Positions 35,264-44,865 of a stretch of 64,000 bases of DNA are shown here, in pieces (the stretch's first letter is position 1; each line of letters begins with the position of its first letter). The notes under the pieces were generated by a model. The model saw only the letters and a program-made list of their open reading frames with translations, was not told the origin of the DNA and made no database searches. The position numbers were made by a program, and so were the translations under genes. The DNA comes from Parapedobacter sp035556095 (GTDB lineage: Bacteria; Bacteroidota; Bacteroidia; Sphingobacteriales; Sphingobacteriaceae): positions 310,001 through 374,000 of the forward strand of contig NZ_DATMFT010000021.1 of assembly GCF_035556095.1 (NCBI RefSeq), read 5' to 3'.

Positions 35264-35797
35264 TTATTCAGCTACGATTTTTCCCTGCATAACGCCATAG
35301 TGGCCGGGGAAACTGCAGACGAATGGGTAAACGCCTTTGTCATCCAGCGTGAATTCAATCACATCTGTTTCGCCGGGGCCCAGGAGCTTGGTGTGGGCAA
35401 CGATGGAAGAAGCGAAAGTTGCTGGGATGTATTCCGAATCAACGGCTTTAATGGCTTCGCCGCCGAAAGCAGGTAAGTCGGTTCCGGGCTGCAGCACAAC
35501 GACGTTATGTCCCATGGATTCCTTCGGCATCTCGCCAGCATTCTTGAAGGTCAATTTTACGGATTCACCGGCTTTAACACGGAAGAGTGTCTTGTCATAC
35601 TGCATCAAATCGTTGCCTTCCAGTGCGATTTCGTTGCTTACAGCGACATCTGCGAGGCCGGGGATGTCTGCTGCTGGAGCTTGTTGCTCGGTGGTTGTTT
35701 CGGTAGCCTCGGTCGATTCTTCACTTGTTTGGTTGCCTCCGCAAGCTGCGGCTAGCATTGCTCCCGCAACTACGGGGACTAAAAAAAACTGTTTCAT
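35264..35797 (-). CDS. Azurin-like blue copper lipoprotein
   Basis: 177-residue secreted type-1 copper protein, an electron carrier. The signal peptide ends in a lipobox with Cys19 (AAACGG), followed by a Ser/Thr/Glu-rich linker (SEESTEATETTTEQQ). Copper ligands are visible: His in SMGHNVVV and, near the C-terminus, Cys161, His166 and Met170 in VCSFPGHYGVMQ, the azurin spacing. I used the ATG at 35795-35797; the frame is open upstream but this start has the signal peptide. Monocistronic, with its own promoter and terminator. Confidence 0.93.
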   Translation of the reverse strand: MKQFFLVPVVAGAMLAAACGGNQTSEESTEATETTTEQQAPAADIPGLADVAVSNEIALEGNDLMQYDKTLFRVKAGESVKLTFKNAGEMPKESMGHNVVVLQPGTDLPAFGGEAIKAVDSEYIPATFASSIVAHTKLLGPGETDVIEFTLDDKGVYPFVCSFPGHYGVMQGKIVAE

Positions 35798-35870
35798 TTT
35801 GTGTATAAATCTAATGTTCAGATAGTACTTTATCCTTGCTAACAGTACAGCGAGCTGTTTGTTTGCGCCC

Positions 35871-35899
35871 CAAAGGTAGTTGAATTTGCAATGTAACAA
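35871..35899 (-). promoter_or_regulatory. Promoter of azurin gene
   Basis: Minus strand: -33 TTTTG, 18-nt spacer, -7 TACCTTTG (35871-35878). It gives a leader of about 65-70 nt. Confidence 0.65.
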
Positions 35900-35932
35900 A
35901 AGTGTATTTATCACTAAATTGTAATTTTAGCA

Positions 35933-37546
35933 TTACGTATTCAAGCCGGTTTTGGTTTCTGTGAGTGTTTTGATGAGTTGATAAAGTGATACGGGGTCGA
36001 ACGGTTTTCCTACTACCGCATCGGCTCCCGCCGCATAGGCCGCTTGTTGTTCGCGCTGCAATACAGACGCCGAAATGGAAATAATGGGAATTTGTCGGAT
36101 GTGCTCCCGATGGTCATTCCTGATGGTCTTGATGGCTTCAAAACCGCTCATTACGGGCATGTGCGCATCCATAAGAATTAAGCTGTACGGGGTGCTTTCC
36201 ACTTTTTCTAGGGCTTCTTTTCCATTTTTTACCGCATCTACTGTAATCCCCCATGTTTTCAGCATGTGGGTGACCATAAAGCTGTTCAGCTCATTGTCTT
36301 CGGCAAGGAGTACATTGACGTCGTTAAGAGCCGGCATGTCTGTGTATTGCTTTTTATCCGATTTGGGCGCCGTATCTGAATCGGCCTCGTCAAACCAGCA
36401 CTGAAATACGAATTCACTGCCTTTCCCCAATTCGCTGTAAGCGTGTATCTGTCCTTGATGCAGGATTACCAACCGTTTCACGATTGCCAATCCGAGTCCG
36501 GTGCCACCGAATCGTTTGGTAATCCCTTCTTCACCCTGTTCGAACGATTGGAAGATTTTATCGATCGCGTTGCTGTTGATGCCAATACCGGTATCTTTCA
36601 CCGAAAACTGGATATGGAGGCGTTGCTGCGCACGGTTGAGTAGTTTGGTTTCGAGTGTCACGCTGCCCTGCTCCGTGAATTTGATGCCATTCGAAATGAG
36701 ATTACTCAATATCTGTGTGAGCCGCAGCGAATCGGCTAGGATGTGTTTAGGTAGGTTACTGTCGGTAATGGCGTGGAAGACGATACCTTTTTGTTCGGCC
36801 TTGTAACTGAACAGGTTGTTTAGTTCCTCGATAATGCTGGGGAGCGATGTCCGCGAGTAATCGAGTCGCATTTTTCCAGAATCGATTTTCGACAGGTCTA
36901 GGATATCGTTGATGATAAGTAACAGCTGTTGCGATGCGTTTTCCAAATAATCCAGCCACTCGGATTGCTGGTCGTTGAGCGGGGAATTGCGTAACATGGT
37001 AGTGATACCCGTTATGCCGTTGATAGGCGTACGGATTTCGTGGCTCATATTGGCCAGGAAATTCTCCTTCGAACTGCGCGCCTGATCCGCTTCTTTTTTA
37101 GCTTTTACCAGTTCGATGTGTGAGCGTTCGAGTTCTTCATTTTTACGTTTCAGTTCCCGCTGGATATACACCTGTTGCATGAAAGATTTCACTTTCGCTA
37201 CGGTGATGTCGGGGTTAAGTGGCTTGTAGAGGTAATCTACAGCTCCACTGTGTAGCCCTTTGAGCAAGAATTTATCTTCCTTGGAGATGGCAGTGACCAT
37301 GATTACCATGATTTGCCAGGTTCTTGGATTACTCTGAAGCAGCGAGACAAACTCAAACCCATTGATTTCGGGCATCTGCACATCTACCATGGCGATGGCA
37401 ATATCGTTGTTCCAGCAATAACGGAGGGCCTCGTTTGGCGATGTGCTGCCCCAGATTTCGAGGTTATCTATATCCGCCAGCAGCGCTTTTAGACTAACCA
37501 CGTTCTCTTCTTTGTCGTCTACAATTACTAACTTCAATTTCTCCAT
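35933..37546 (-). CDS. Receiver-kinase-receiver hybrid histidine kinase
   Basis: 537-residue soluble protein with three modules: N-terminal receiver (VDDKEEN, Asp in AMVDVQMPEING, K in YLYKPL), a short coiled coil (~120-165), HisKA with SHEIRTPINGI, HATPase (NLISNGIKF, DTGIGI, FGGTGLGLAI), and a C-terminal receiver (LLAEDNELNSFM, ILMDAHMPVMSG, VGKPF). It has no membrane segment, so it must receive signals from other proteins, very likely the triple-receiver membrane kinase at the other end of the gene group. It lies 69 nt after cheR. Confidence 0.93.
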   Translation of the reverse strand: MEKLKLVIVDDKEENVVSLKALLADIDNLEIWGSTSPNEALRYCWNNDIAIAMVDVQMPEINGFEFVSLLQSNPRTWQIMVIMVTAISKEDKFLLKGLHSGAVDYLYKPLNPDITVAKVKSFMQQVYIQRELKRKNEELERSHIELVKAKKEADQARSSKENFLANMSHEIRTPINGITGITTMLRNSPLNDQQSEWLDYLENASQQLLLIINDILDLSKIDSGKMRLDYSRTSLPSIIEELNNLFSYKAEQKGIVFHAITDSNLPKHILADSLRLTQILSNLISNGIKFTEQGSVTLETKLLNRAQQRLHIQFSVKDTGIGINSNAIDKIFQSFEQGEEGITKRFGGTGLGLAIVKRLVILHQGQIHAYSELGKGSEFVFQCWFDEADSDTAPKSDKKQYTDMPALNDVNVLLAEDNELNSFMVTHMLKTWGITVDAVKNGKEALEKVESTPYSLILMDAHMPVMSGFEAIKTIRNDHREHIRQIPIISISASVLQREQQAAYAAGADAVVGKPFDPVSLYQLIKTLTETKTGLNT

Positions 37547-37615
37547 AACTAGTTCCTAAAAATATGGTTGTTCAGCTTTTGGCTGAAGGTGATTCGTTCG
37601 CAGTGGTTATCTAGC

Positions 37616-38428
37616 TCAAGCAATTTTTTGATAAATGTTATGTGTTTTACTGATTATCCTGAATTTGTCCTTCACTTTGTCCGGTGCGAGTGTTTCTTTC
37701 GCGCCGAGGCAAAGGAAGCCAAATAATGCGAGGCTCGCATAAAGCAAATCAACTACTTGGCGCTGTAAGCCGGTATCAAAATAAATCAATACGTTGCGGC
37801 AGGTAATCAATTGGAATTCATTGAAAACACCATCGGATACGAGGTTGTGCGTAGAAAATAAAATGTTCTTGCGTAGTTCGTGATGGAAAACAGCGGCGTC
37901 ATATTTGGCCGTATAGTATTCGGAAAGGGAATCGCCCGAAGCTGTTTGGAGGTAATTGTCGGAATAGATCTTCATCTTCTTGAGGTCGACAATTCCCTGT
38001 TTCGCACGTTCGATGACCTCGGTGTTGATATCAGTTCCGTAGATGAACGCACGGTTATATAGTCCTTTTTTGTTAAGCAGGATAGCGAGCGAGTACACCT
38101 CTTCGCCGGTAGCGCATCCGGCACTCCACACCTTGATATGCGGAAACGTAGCAAGATAAGGGGTGATTTCTTCGCGCAGCGCCTTGTAATATGCAGGGTC
38201 GCGGAACATCTCCGTGACGGTGACGGTCACCTCCGCGAGAAACTTGTTGAAAAAACCGGGTGAATTCACCAAGTTGTCTTTCAGGACGGTGAAATCGATG
38301 TGGTAAACCGTTAGGATCCGCGATACACGCCGTTTGAGCGATGACCGGGAGTAGCCGCCTAAGTTGAAGCCGTAGATGTTGTTGATTAGGGCTATCAGCT
38401 CGTCCAGGTTTCCAAATGATACTGCCAT
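37616..38428 (-). CDS. CheR-type protein-glutamate methyltransferase
   Basis: 270-residue SAM-dependent methyltransferase. The N-terminal CheR-N helical part (~1-70) is followed by the Rossmann domain with VWSAGCATGEEVYSLAILL (SAM motif, ~99-117), YGTDINTEVIERAKQG and FQLITCRNVLIYFDTGLQRQVVDLL. CheR methylates chemoreceptors, but this cluster has no chemoreceptors and no cheB; in Bacteroidota such genes accompany hybrid kinases. It is sandwiched between two hybrid kinases on the same strand (gaps 11 and 69 nt). Confidence 0.9.
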   Translation of the reverse strand: MAVSFGNLDELIALINNIYGFNLGGYSRSSLKRRVSRILTVYHIDFTVLKDNLVNSPGFFNKFLAEVTVTVTEMFRDPAYYKALREEITPYLATFPHIKVWSAGCATGEEVYSLAILLNKKGLYNRAFIYGTDINTEVIERAKQGIVDLKKMKIYSDNYLQTASGDSLSEYYTAKYDAAVFHHELRKNILFSTHNLVSDGVFNEFQLITCRNVLIYFDTGLQRQVVDLLYASLALFGFLCLGAKETLAPDKVKDKFRIISKTHNIYQKIA

Positions 38429-38439
38429 TTACCTATCGT

Positions 38440-41400
38440 TTAACTTAACCAGACCCGTAATAACGAAAGTAACTTATTTACATCAACTGGCTTAGCAATA
38501 TAATCGCTTGCGCCGACCTCGAGTACGCGTTGCCGATCTCCTTGCATTGCCTTGGCCGTAATCGCTATTACGGGTAACGCCGAAAACTGCTTGTCGGCCC
38601 GAATTTTTTCGATCGCTTCATAGCCGTCCATTTCAGGCATCATGATGTCCATCAAAATCAAGTCAATGTCTGGTTTTTTTTGCAGCATATCCAGTGCTTC
38701 TCGGCCATTGTTAGCTGTATCGATGGTTAGCTTATATGGAGCAAATACGGTGCTCAATGCGAAAATATTCCGCATGTCATCGTCAACGAGTAAGATATGC
38801 TTTCCGGTCAGGATATCATCCATGTGGATCGTTTCCGATTCTGGACTGGCGGATTGAAGCCGACTCGAAATCAGTTTATCGCTATTGAGCCGATTTATGA
38901 ATAGGCGAACCTCATCGAGAATACGGCTGTTGGACTTTTCTGACTTCAATACCATGGTTTTAGCATGTTGCAAAATGCGGCTAGCCATTTCTGTGGTAAG
39001 CTCCATGGCCGTGTTGATGATCACCGGTATATCTACGTATAATGGGATACACTTGATTTCATCCAGCAGATCAACCCCCGATATATCGGGCAAATCGATA
39101 TCCAGTACGATGCAGTCGTAGTATTCGCCTGCCGTTAGACAGGCCATCGCTTCAGCGCCCGTAAATGCCTGTTTCACATCTATACCACCATCTCCGAGGA
39201 ATGATTTAAGATTATTGCTTTGAATTTCATGGTCCTCGATGACCAATACTTTCTTCAGCGGAGAAGCGATTGTTTTATGTAAGTGGCTAAACACTTCGTC
39301 TAGTGATTTTTTGTTGGCCGGTTTCATCAGGAAACCGACCGTTTTGTCTTCAATATCGCGTTTCTCAGGTTGGTTTGCGGACATCAAATGCACGGGGATG
39401 TTCCGAGTAACAGGGGTGCTTTTCAGTTTTTTAAGGACCGTCCACCCATCCATTACGGGCAGCACGATATCGAGGATAATCGCGTCGGGTAACGAATCGA
39501 TAGCTAGCTGTAGGCCGGTATCCCCTTGCTGTGCGACGAGCGTTTCAAAGCCTTGCTCCTTGGCATATGCTTCGAGGATATCCGCAAAGTACGGATCATC
39601 TTCTACGATCAACAGCCGTTTGGGTACGTTCACCTTCGATATATCCTTGTGTACCTGTATTGGTTGCTCTTTTTGGGTGTCGGGATGATTCGATCGGACT
39701 CCTGTATCTTCCCTGGAGGCTTCCGTTACCTTTCCGGATCCTTTGCGCAGTGGAAGAAACAAGGTGAACGTGCTCCCCTTACCCACTTCACTGGTTACAT
39801 GGATCTTGCCTCCTAGCAGCGTAGCGAGCTCTCGGCAAATGGATAGCCCTAAACCCGTGCCACCGAATTGGCGGCTGGTAGACCCATCTGCCTGTTTGAA
39901 AGCCTCGAAAATGAGTTGCTGTTTTTCTTCGGCAATGCCCACACCTGTGTCTATCACGGCGATTGCGATGGTCTGATTTGCTGTTATTTCGTCCAGCATT
40001 CCCGGTTGCCAGCCGGGCAATTCGTTTGCCGACGCAAACTGCAGCGCTACACGGCCGTTTTCTTTGGTGAACTTGAATGCATTGGAGAGGAGATTCTTAA
40101 GTATTTGCTTTAACCGTTGTTCGTCTGTCGTGATCCCTGTTGGCAACCCTTCGTTTACCGTGATACGGAAGTCGGTATTTTTACTTTCTGCAACACCGTT
40201 GAACAGGTCGAGCATGTCGTCTGCGATAGACGACAGAGTGACATCTTCCAATACTAATTCGACATTACCCGATTCGATCTTGGATAGGTCAAGGATATTA
40301 TTGATAAGATCGAGTAAGTCCGAGCCTGCACCGTGGATGACGGAAGCATATTTCACTTGTTCGGGTAAGAGATTGCCTGTTTTGTTGTCTTCCAACAACT
40401 TGGCGAGGATGAGGATGCTGTTGAGTGGTGTGCGTAGTTCGTGGCTCATATTAGCCATGAATTCCGATTTGTATTTGCCCGATTGCTCCAGCTCGTCTAC
40501 CTTCATTGCGATGGATTGGCGCGCCAGCTCAATGGAAATGTTGCGCTCTTCTAGCAGGCGGGCCTTTTCTTCGAGCGCTAGGTTGGCGTGTTTGAGTTCT
40601 TCTTGCTGTACCCGTAATTCTTCCTGTTGTGCTTCCAGTTCTTCCGCTTGTTGCTGTGTTTCTTCATAAAGATGGGTGAGCGTAGTGTGGGTCTGCGCTA
40701 CTTTGCTTGCCACAGCCAACGAGGTCCCCGCCCGTTGAAGGAATTGAAGCGTTTCCTTATCGATTTCGCGGAAAAAGCCAATTTCCATTATGCCAAGCAC
40801 TTCATCTTCGTAAATCAGGGGTTGAATAACGATATTTTTTGGTTCCGTGTGGCCCAGTGATGACGTTACCGTGAGGTAATTTTCGGGTATATCGGAGAGC
40901 ACGAGTTGTTTCTTAGCGATGACGCTTTCGCCCACTATGCCCTGGTTATTCATCATCTTCGGTGGCATGACTCGCGTTTCAACGGCATATGACCCGGCAT
41001 GGATAAAAACATCTTCGCGGGAAGTGCTTCTGAGGTAGATTGTGCCTACTTTCGCCTGTACATGCTGGCAGGTTATTCGAATGGCATTTGCGGCAATTTC
41101 ACGTTCGCTGCGACCGCCGCGTGTATGATTATCCAGGGCAGCCAACCCGCTCAGTATCCAGTTGTCGATCTCTTTCTCCCTCGACAGCCTACTTAGATCG
41201 CGGTTGGATTTGCGGATTCTGTAGGCTATTTTTTTGTAATGTTCGAATGATTTCGTGATGTAAATCAGCAACCACACAATGAGTACGAATGCCACTACAG
41301 TGGTTGTGATGAGAATGGTCCGGATACCTATAAACCTGGTGTCGGCCATGTCAACTTGCCCGAACAGTGAGATGAGGTAGAATAAGCTAACGAGCAGGAT

Positions 41401-41457
41401 TGCAATCAAGAGCGAGAAGCCCAAATAGATATGCGCACTGAACGTTAGTCTTTTCAT
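38440..41457 (-). CDS. Membrane hybrid histidine kinase with GAF and three receivers
   Basis: 1005-residue sensor. Two TM helices near 9-29 and 45-67, a GAF domain (~110-265), a long coiled coil (~265-330, EEQTQQQAEELEAQQEEL type), HisKA FMANMSHELRTPLNSILI, HATPase (LLSNAFKF, DTGVGIAEE, FGGTGLGLSI), then three receivers with Asp sites in IILDIVLPVMDG, IVLDIDLPDISG and ILMDIMMPEMDG. It is a complex phosphorelay protein and heads the three-gene group with cheR and the soluble hybrid kinase. A ~137-nt leader upstream holds a repeat and a palindrome. Confidence 0.94.
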   Translation of the reverse strand: MKRLTFSAHIYLGFSLLIAILLVSLFYLISLFGQVDMADTRFIGIRTILITTTVVAFVLIVWLLIYITKSFEHYKKIAYRIRKSNRDLSRLSREKEIDNWILSGLAALDNHTRGGRSEREIAANAIRITCQHVQAKVGTIYLRSTSREDVFIHAGSYAVETRVMPPKMMNNQGIVGESVIAKKQLVLSDIPENYLTVTSSLGHTEPKNIVIQPLIYEDEVLGIMEIGFFREIDKETLQFLQRAGTSLAVASKVAQTHTTLTHLYEETQQQAEELEAQQEELRVQQEELKHANLALEEKARLLEERNISIELARQSIAMKVDELEQSGKYKSEFMANMSHELRTPLNSILILAKLLEDNKTGNLLPEQVKYASVIHGAGSDLLDLINNILDLSKIESGNVELVLEDVTLSSIADDMLDLFNGVAESKNTDFRITVNEGLPTGITTDEQRLKQILKNLLSNAFKFTKENGRVALQFASANELPGWQPGMLDEITANQTIAIAVIDTGVGIAEEKQQLIFEAFKQADGSTSRQFGGTGLGLSICRELATLLGGKIHVTSEVGKGSTFTLFLPLRKGSGKVTEASREDTGVRSNHPDTQKEQPIQVHKDISKVNVPKRLLIVEDDPYFADILEAYAKEQGFETLVAQQGDTGLQLAIDSLPDAIILDIVLPVMDGWTVLKKLKSTPVTRNIPVHLMSANQPEKRDIEDKTVGFLMKPANKKSLDEVFSHLHKTIASPLKKVLVIEDHEIQSNNLKSFLGDGGIDVKQAFTGAEAMACLTAGEYYDCIVLDIDLPDISGVDLLDEIKCIPLYVDIPVIINTAMELTTEMASRILQHAKTMVLKSEKSNSRILDEVRLFINRLNSDKLISSRLQSASPESETIHMDDILTGKHILLVDDDMRNIFALSTVFAPYKLTIDTANNGREALDMLQKKPDIDLILMDIMMPEMDGYEAIEKIRADKQFSALPVIAITAKAMQGDRQRVLEVGASDYIAKPVDVNKLLSLLRVWLS

Positions 41458-41470
41458 CGGTTCTTTTTAA

Positions 41471-41504
41471 TTTCAGTTGTCAGACGGAGCCTTTGATGAT
41501 TAAT
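41471..41504 (-). repeat. Intergenic repeat, copy A (34 bp), in the hybrid-kinase leader
   Basis: Matches copy B at 56266-56300 with one substitution and one single-base gap over ~34 bp. It lies 13 nt before the kinase start. Confidence 0.75.
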
Positions 41505-41533
41505 TCGTCAATTGGCGGAGCCCAGTGTGCTTC

Positions 41534-41547
41534 CCGCCAGCTGGCGG
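41534..41547. promoter_or_regulatory. 14-bp perfect palindrome in the hybrid-kinase leader
   Basis: CCGCCAGCTGGCGG, self-complementary; within the untranslated leader or a possible operator. Role unknown. Confidence 0.45.
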
Positions 41548-41593
41548 ATTAATTATGCCGGGTTCATAATCAATTTGCTTCCCTTGTGTGTGG

Positions 41594-41601
41594 CAAAAGT
41601 A
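41594..41601 (-). promoter_or_regulatory. -7 element of the hybrid-kinase group
   Basis: TACTTTTG on the minus strand, ~137 nt before the start at 41457. Confidence 0.45.
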
Positions 41602-41656
41602 CGAAAAGTCACGATAGGAAACGATACGGTCGCTCCGGTCTGGCATTATACCTTTT

Positions 41657-42823
41657 TTAAAGTATAGGGTGCCTTTCAAACGGCTTGGTTCGGTCAAATA
41701 GATAGCGATAAGTGTGGTGTGTTTTGTAAATCGTTCCGCCGATATACCGAGCTACGTTCATCATTTTTGGGTTGAAATCACCGATCCAATTCATTTGTAT
41801 GTCCTCATACCGAACTTGCGAGGGGTCCTGTACGACTTTTGTTGCGGCTACGATAAGTGCGGCCTCCACGCCTTTGCGCTGGTGGTCGGGCGCAACACCA
41901 AATACAATACCGAACATGGTTTTGCACTGCTTCCGCCATCGGTTCCAGGCGAAGCGCAGTTTGCCCCATGTGGTCAGTTTACCATCCATGTATTTCACGA
42001 TGAGTTGGTTTACATCGGGTATGTTCACCCAAAATGCAACCGGCGTACCGCGGTAGTAAGCAAACCAAATAATCTTTGGATCAATGATGGGTTTCATACT
42101 TTGCATGAGCTTACGGGCACTTTCCAGACTCATGGGGCCCACACCTTCATGCCTCGCCCAAGCTTCGTTATATACTGTACAGAAGTCTTCTGCCGCTTTA
42201 TCGAGCTTATTTCTCTGTATATGGCTGAACGTATACCCGGCGTCCTGTAGCGTATTCATTGCTTTCTCACCTACTTTGCTTGATAGCTTGGTTGCGATTT
42301 CCCGGCGGTACGTGAATTGCCTGAAATACAATTGAAAGCCATACTGCTCAAAAAGTCGTTGATAATAAGGTGGGTTGTAATTGCAGCAATAACATGGCGG
42401 ATGGAAGCCGTTGACAAGCAGACCCCACCAGCGTTCGCGATTGCCAAAATTGATTGGTCCATCCATGGCCAGTATCCCTTTTTCCTGCAGCCATTCTTTT
42501 GCGGTATCAAAAAGCAAATTGGCAGCCTGTTTGTTGTCGATGCATTCGAAAAAACCGCAACCACCTACAGGAAACTCGTCCCGCTCGAAGGTCTGGTTAC
42601 TGTAAAATGCGGCGATGCGACCGATGTAACGGCCTGTGTCGTCGCGGAGCAACCACCTAGCACAACCGCCGGTGTGATGGCGGGGATTGGCGGAGGGATT
42701 GAATACCTGGTGCACGTCGCTATCGAAAGGCCGGATGTAATGTGGATCATCCGTGTATAAAGCGGGTGCCATCGTTACAAACGACTGGGCTAATTCTTCT
42801 CCTATGACGGGTATGATATCCAT
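41657..42823 (-). CDS. Conserved acyltransferase-like (GNAT-fold) protein
   Basis: 388-residue protein from the ATG at 42821-42823 (MDIIPVIGEELAQSF); the frame is open upstream but with Arg/Glu-rich nonconserved sequence. The second half has a GNAT-like core with the acetyl-CoA loop analogue VAPDHQRKGVEAALI. The first half includes TGRYIGRIAAF and a Cys-rich CYCCNYN at ~140-150. It matches a Bacteroidota conserved hypothetical family, probably an acyltransferase; the substrate is unknown. It has a good promoter with -33 and -7 elements. Confidence 0.8.
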   Translation of the reverse strand: MDIIPVIGEELAQSFVTMAPALYTDDPHYIRPFDSDVHQVFNPSANPRHHTGGCARWLLRDDTGRYIGRIAAFYSNQTFERDEFPVGGCGFFECIDNKQAANLLFDTAKEWLQEKGILAMDGPINFGNRERWWGLLVNGFHPPCYCCNYNPPYYQRLFEQYGFQLYFRQFTYRREIATKLSSKVGEKAMNTLQDAGYTFSHIQRNKLDKAAEDFCTVYNEAWARHEGVGPMSLESARKLMQSMKPIIDPKIIWFAYYRGTPVAFWVNIPDVNQLIVKYMDGKLTTWGKLRFAWNRWRKQCKTMFGIVFGVAPDHQRKGVEAALIVAATKVVQDPSQVRYEDIQMNWIGDFNPKMMNVARYIGGTIYKTHHTYRYLFDRTKPFERHPIL

Positions 42824-42852
42824 AATTGCTGTAGAATCGATTCTGTCGGTGC

Positions 42853-42883
42853 TAAAAATAGCGGTTTGTTCCCGCTTCTCCAA
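42853..42883 (-). promoter_or_regulatory. Promoter of the GNAT-like gene
   Basis: Minus strand: -33 TTG (42881-42883), 20-nt spacer, -7 TATTTTTA (42853-42860), one base from TAnnTTTG. Confidence 0.6.
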
Positions 42884-42968
42884 GCGTTGTAGCGCACCAC
42901 GCGGAAAAAAGCGCCTCTCGGTTTGCAACGAATTGCCGTTTTATGCGTCTAATAGGAAAATAAAGATC

Positions 42969-43682
42969 ATGAATACGAGATTATCATCACTGGGTTGGCT
43001 GGTATTATTGCTGCCATTTTTTTGTGTAGGTTTGGCACACGCGGCCCTGTCTTCTCCGCGCGCTGATGAAACGCGCAACGTGACGGGCTTCCATGCCATT
43101 GCCAACAGCGGGCACATCGTGGTTGAGGTACGTTTGGGCGATAGCGAGTCGGTCCGGCTTGAAGGGGATGACGCGGCCATTCGGCAAATCGAAACCGTAG
43201 TAGAGCGGGGTACGCTGAAAATCAGGTTTAAACGGCAGTCCCAACGGATGAATTGGGGAAAGGTGACCGCTTACGTGTCGGCAAGGCAACTTGATGAGTT
43301 AACACAGTCCGGCTCTGGGAGTATCTCTGTTTTAGACCCCATTGTCGGCAAAGAGCTCAACATGTCGCTTAGCGGCTCAGGGAAAATAACGTTTGAATCG
43401 GCGGCCGATGTGGTTAACGCATCGATAAGCGGTTCGGGTAGCGTATCAGCCGATGGGCGGGCTGGGCAATGCAATGCATCCATAAGTGGGTCGGGGCGTT
43501 TCGATGGTGCAGACCTGAAGACCCAGGTGGCCAACCTCAGGGTATCGGGATCGGGCAATATGAGCATCCATGTTGACCGGCAATTGGATGTTTCTATCAG
43601 TGGCTCTGGAAACATCGTTTACACAGGCGATGCACAGACGAATATACAGACATCCGGTTCGGGGAAGGTAAGGAAGCGTTGA
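42969..43682 (+). CDS. GIN-domain (DUF2807) secreted beta-helix protein
   Basis: 237-residue exported protein from the ATG at 42969. After a signal peptide (MNTRLSSLGWLVLLLPFFCVGLAHA) comes a putative auto-transporter adhesin head GIN domain with seven SGSG repeats (QSGSGSI, LSGSGKI, ISGSGSV, ISGSGRF, VSGSGNM, ISGSGNI, TSGSGKV), about 20 residues apart, which form rungs of a right-handed beta helix. The open frame starts 72 codons earlier but that part is the shadow of the divergent gene. Function unknown. Confidence 0.9.
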   Translation: MNTRLSSLGWLVLLLPFFCVGLAHAALSSPRADETRNVTGFHAIANSGHIVVEVRLGDSESVRLEGDDAAIRQIETVVERGTLKIRFKRQSQRMNWGKVTAYVSARQLDELTQSGSGSISVLDPIVGKELNMSLSGSGKITFESAADVVNASISGSGSVSADGRAGQCNASISGSGRFDGADLKTQVANLRVSGSGNMSIHVDRQLDVSISGSGNIVYTGDAQTNIQTSGSGKVRKR

Positions 43683-43729
43683 GCAAATACGACGCAGTTG
43701 GGGTGCCAGTCGGTGGAAAGGTTATTTTT

Positions 43730-43762
43730 TTTGTCGTTTACTCGCAAAAAACCGTATCTTTA
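43730..43762 (+). promoter_or_regulatory. Promoter of floA
   Basis: TTTTTTTTG (-33, ending ~43733), 21-nt spacer, TATCTTTA (-7, 43755-43762), 38 nt before the ATG. Confidence 0.6.
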
Positions 43763-43800
43763 GGAGCATTAAACGCACTTAATAAAACGTATTGAACCTT

Positions 43801-44808
43801 ATGGATCCGAGTTTCACCCCCATTCTGATTATTGTAGGAGCTATCGTAGCCTTTTTTGTATTGCTGTACCTCCTCCCCGTAAACCTTTGGTTTACCGCCC
43901 AATTGTCGGGCGTCCGCATCAACTTGCTTAATCTACTGTTGATGCGGTTGCGTAAAGTTCCGCCGGCGCTGGTTACCAATGCCATGATTACTTCCACTAA
44001 AGCTGGATTAGATATCACATCAAATGAAATCGAAACTCATTTTTTGGCCGGTGGGAATGCCAACAACGTCATTAAGGCATTAATATCTGCCGATAAAGCA
44101 AATATTCCGTTGGACTTCAAATTGGCAACGGCGATTGATTTGGCAGGCCGGGATGTATTCGACGCTGTACAGTTATCGGTAAACCCGCGAGTTATCAATA
44201 CGCCCCCCGTGGCGGCGGTAGCAAAGGATGGTATCCAGCTTATCGCCAAAGCACGGGTAACGGTAAGGGCCAATATCAACCAATTGGTAGGTGGAGCCGG
44301 AGAAGAAACCGTCCTTGCCCGGGTAGGGGAGGGAATCGTCACGACTATTGGCTCGGCTGCTGACCACAAAGAAGTGTTAGAGAATCCCGATCGCATTTCA
44401 AAGACCGTTCTAGCCAAGGGATTGGACAGTGGTACGGCTTTCGAAATCCTATCGATAGATATCGCCGATATTGACATCGGTGAAAACATCGGGGCGAAAT
44501 TGCAGACCGATCAGGCTGAGGCCGATTTGAAAGTGGCTAATGCGCGCGCGGAAGAGCGCCGGGCGATGGCTGTAGCGTCTGAACAGGAGATGCGCGCCAA
44601 GGCCCAGGAAGCCCGCGCCAAGGTGATTGAAGCTGAAGCACAGGTACCTCTAGCAATGGCCGAAGCGTTCCGCAGCGGTAATTTAGGTGTTATGGACTAT
44701 TACCGGATGCAAAATATCCAGGCAGATACCGATATGCGTGGGTCTATCGCCAAGCCGGGTGCTGATTCGGGCAAAGGCGGAGGTAGCGGAACTGGTAAGC
44801 AGGGTTAA
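43801..44808 (+). CDS. floA: Flotillin-like protein FloA
   Basis: 335-residue membrane-domain scaffold. N-terminal hairpin-like hydrophobic segment (~8-28), SPFH domain, then an Ala/Glu-rich coiled coil (EERRAMAVASEQEMRAKAQEARAKVIEAEAQVPLAMAEAFRSGNLGVMDYYRMQNIQADTDMR), the FloA/YqfA signature. The ATG at 43801 is preferred over a TTG at 43792. The C-terminal tail is Gly/Ser-rich. A perfect terminator follows. A second flotillin (FloT-like, 49702-51282) occurs in the window. Confidence 0.95.
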   Translation: MDPSFTPILIIVGAIVAFFVLLYLLPVNLWFTAQLSGVRINLLNLLLMRLRKVPPALVTNAMITSTKAGLDITSNEIETHFLAGGNANNVIKALISADKANIPLDFKLATAIDLAGRDVFDAVQLSVNPRVINTPPVAAVAKDGIQLIAKARVTVRANINQLVGGAGEETVLARVGEGIVTTIGSAADHKEVLENPDRISKTVLAKGLDSGTAFEILSIDIADIDIGENIGAKLQTDQAEADLKVANARAEERRAMAVASEQEMRAKAQEARAKVIEAEAQVPLAMAEAFRSGNLGVMDYYRMQNIQADTDMRGSIAKPGADSGKGGGSGTGKQG

Positions 44809-44824
44809 TCGAATAATTTGTAAT

Positions 44825-44855
44825 AACCAACCATTTGCAGATGGTTGGTTTTTTT
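44825..44855 (+). terminator. Intrinsic terminator of floA
   Basis: 10-bp stem AACCAACCAT/ATGGTTGGTT with loop TTGCAG and a run of five further T, 17 nt after the floA stop. Confidence 0.95.
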
Positions 44856-44865
44856 ATGACATAAT

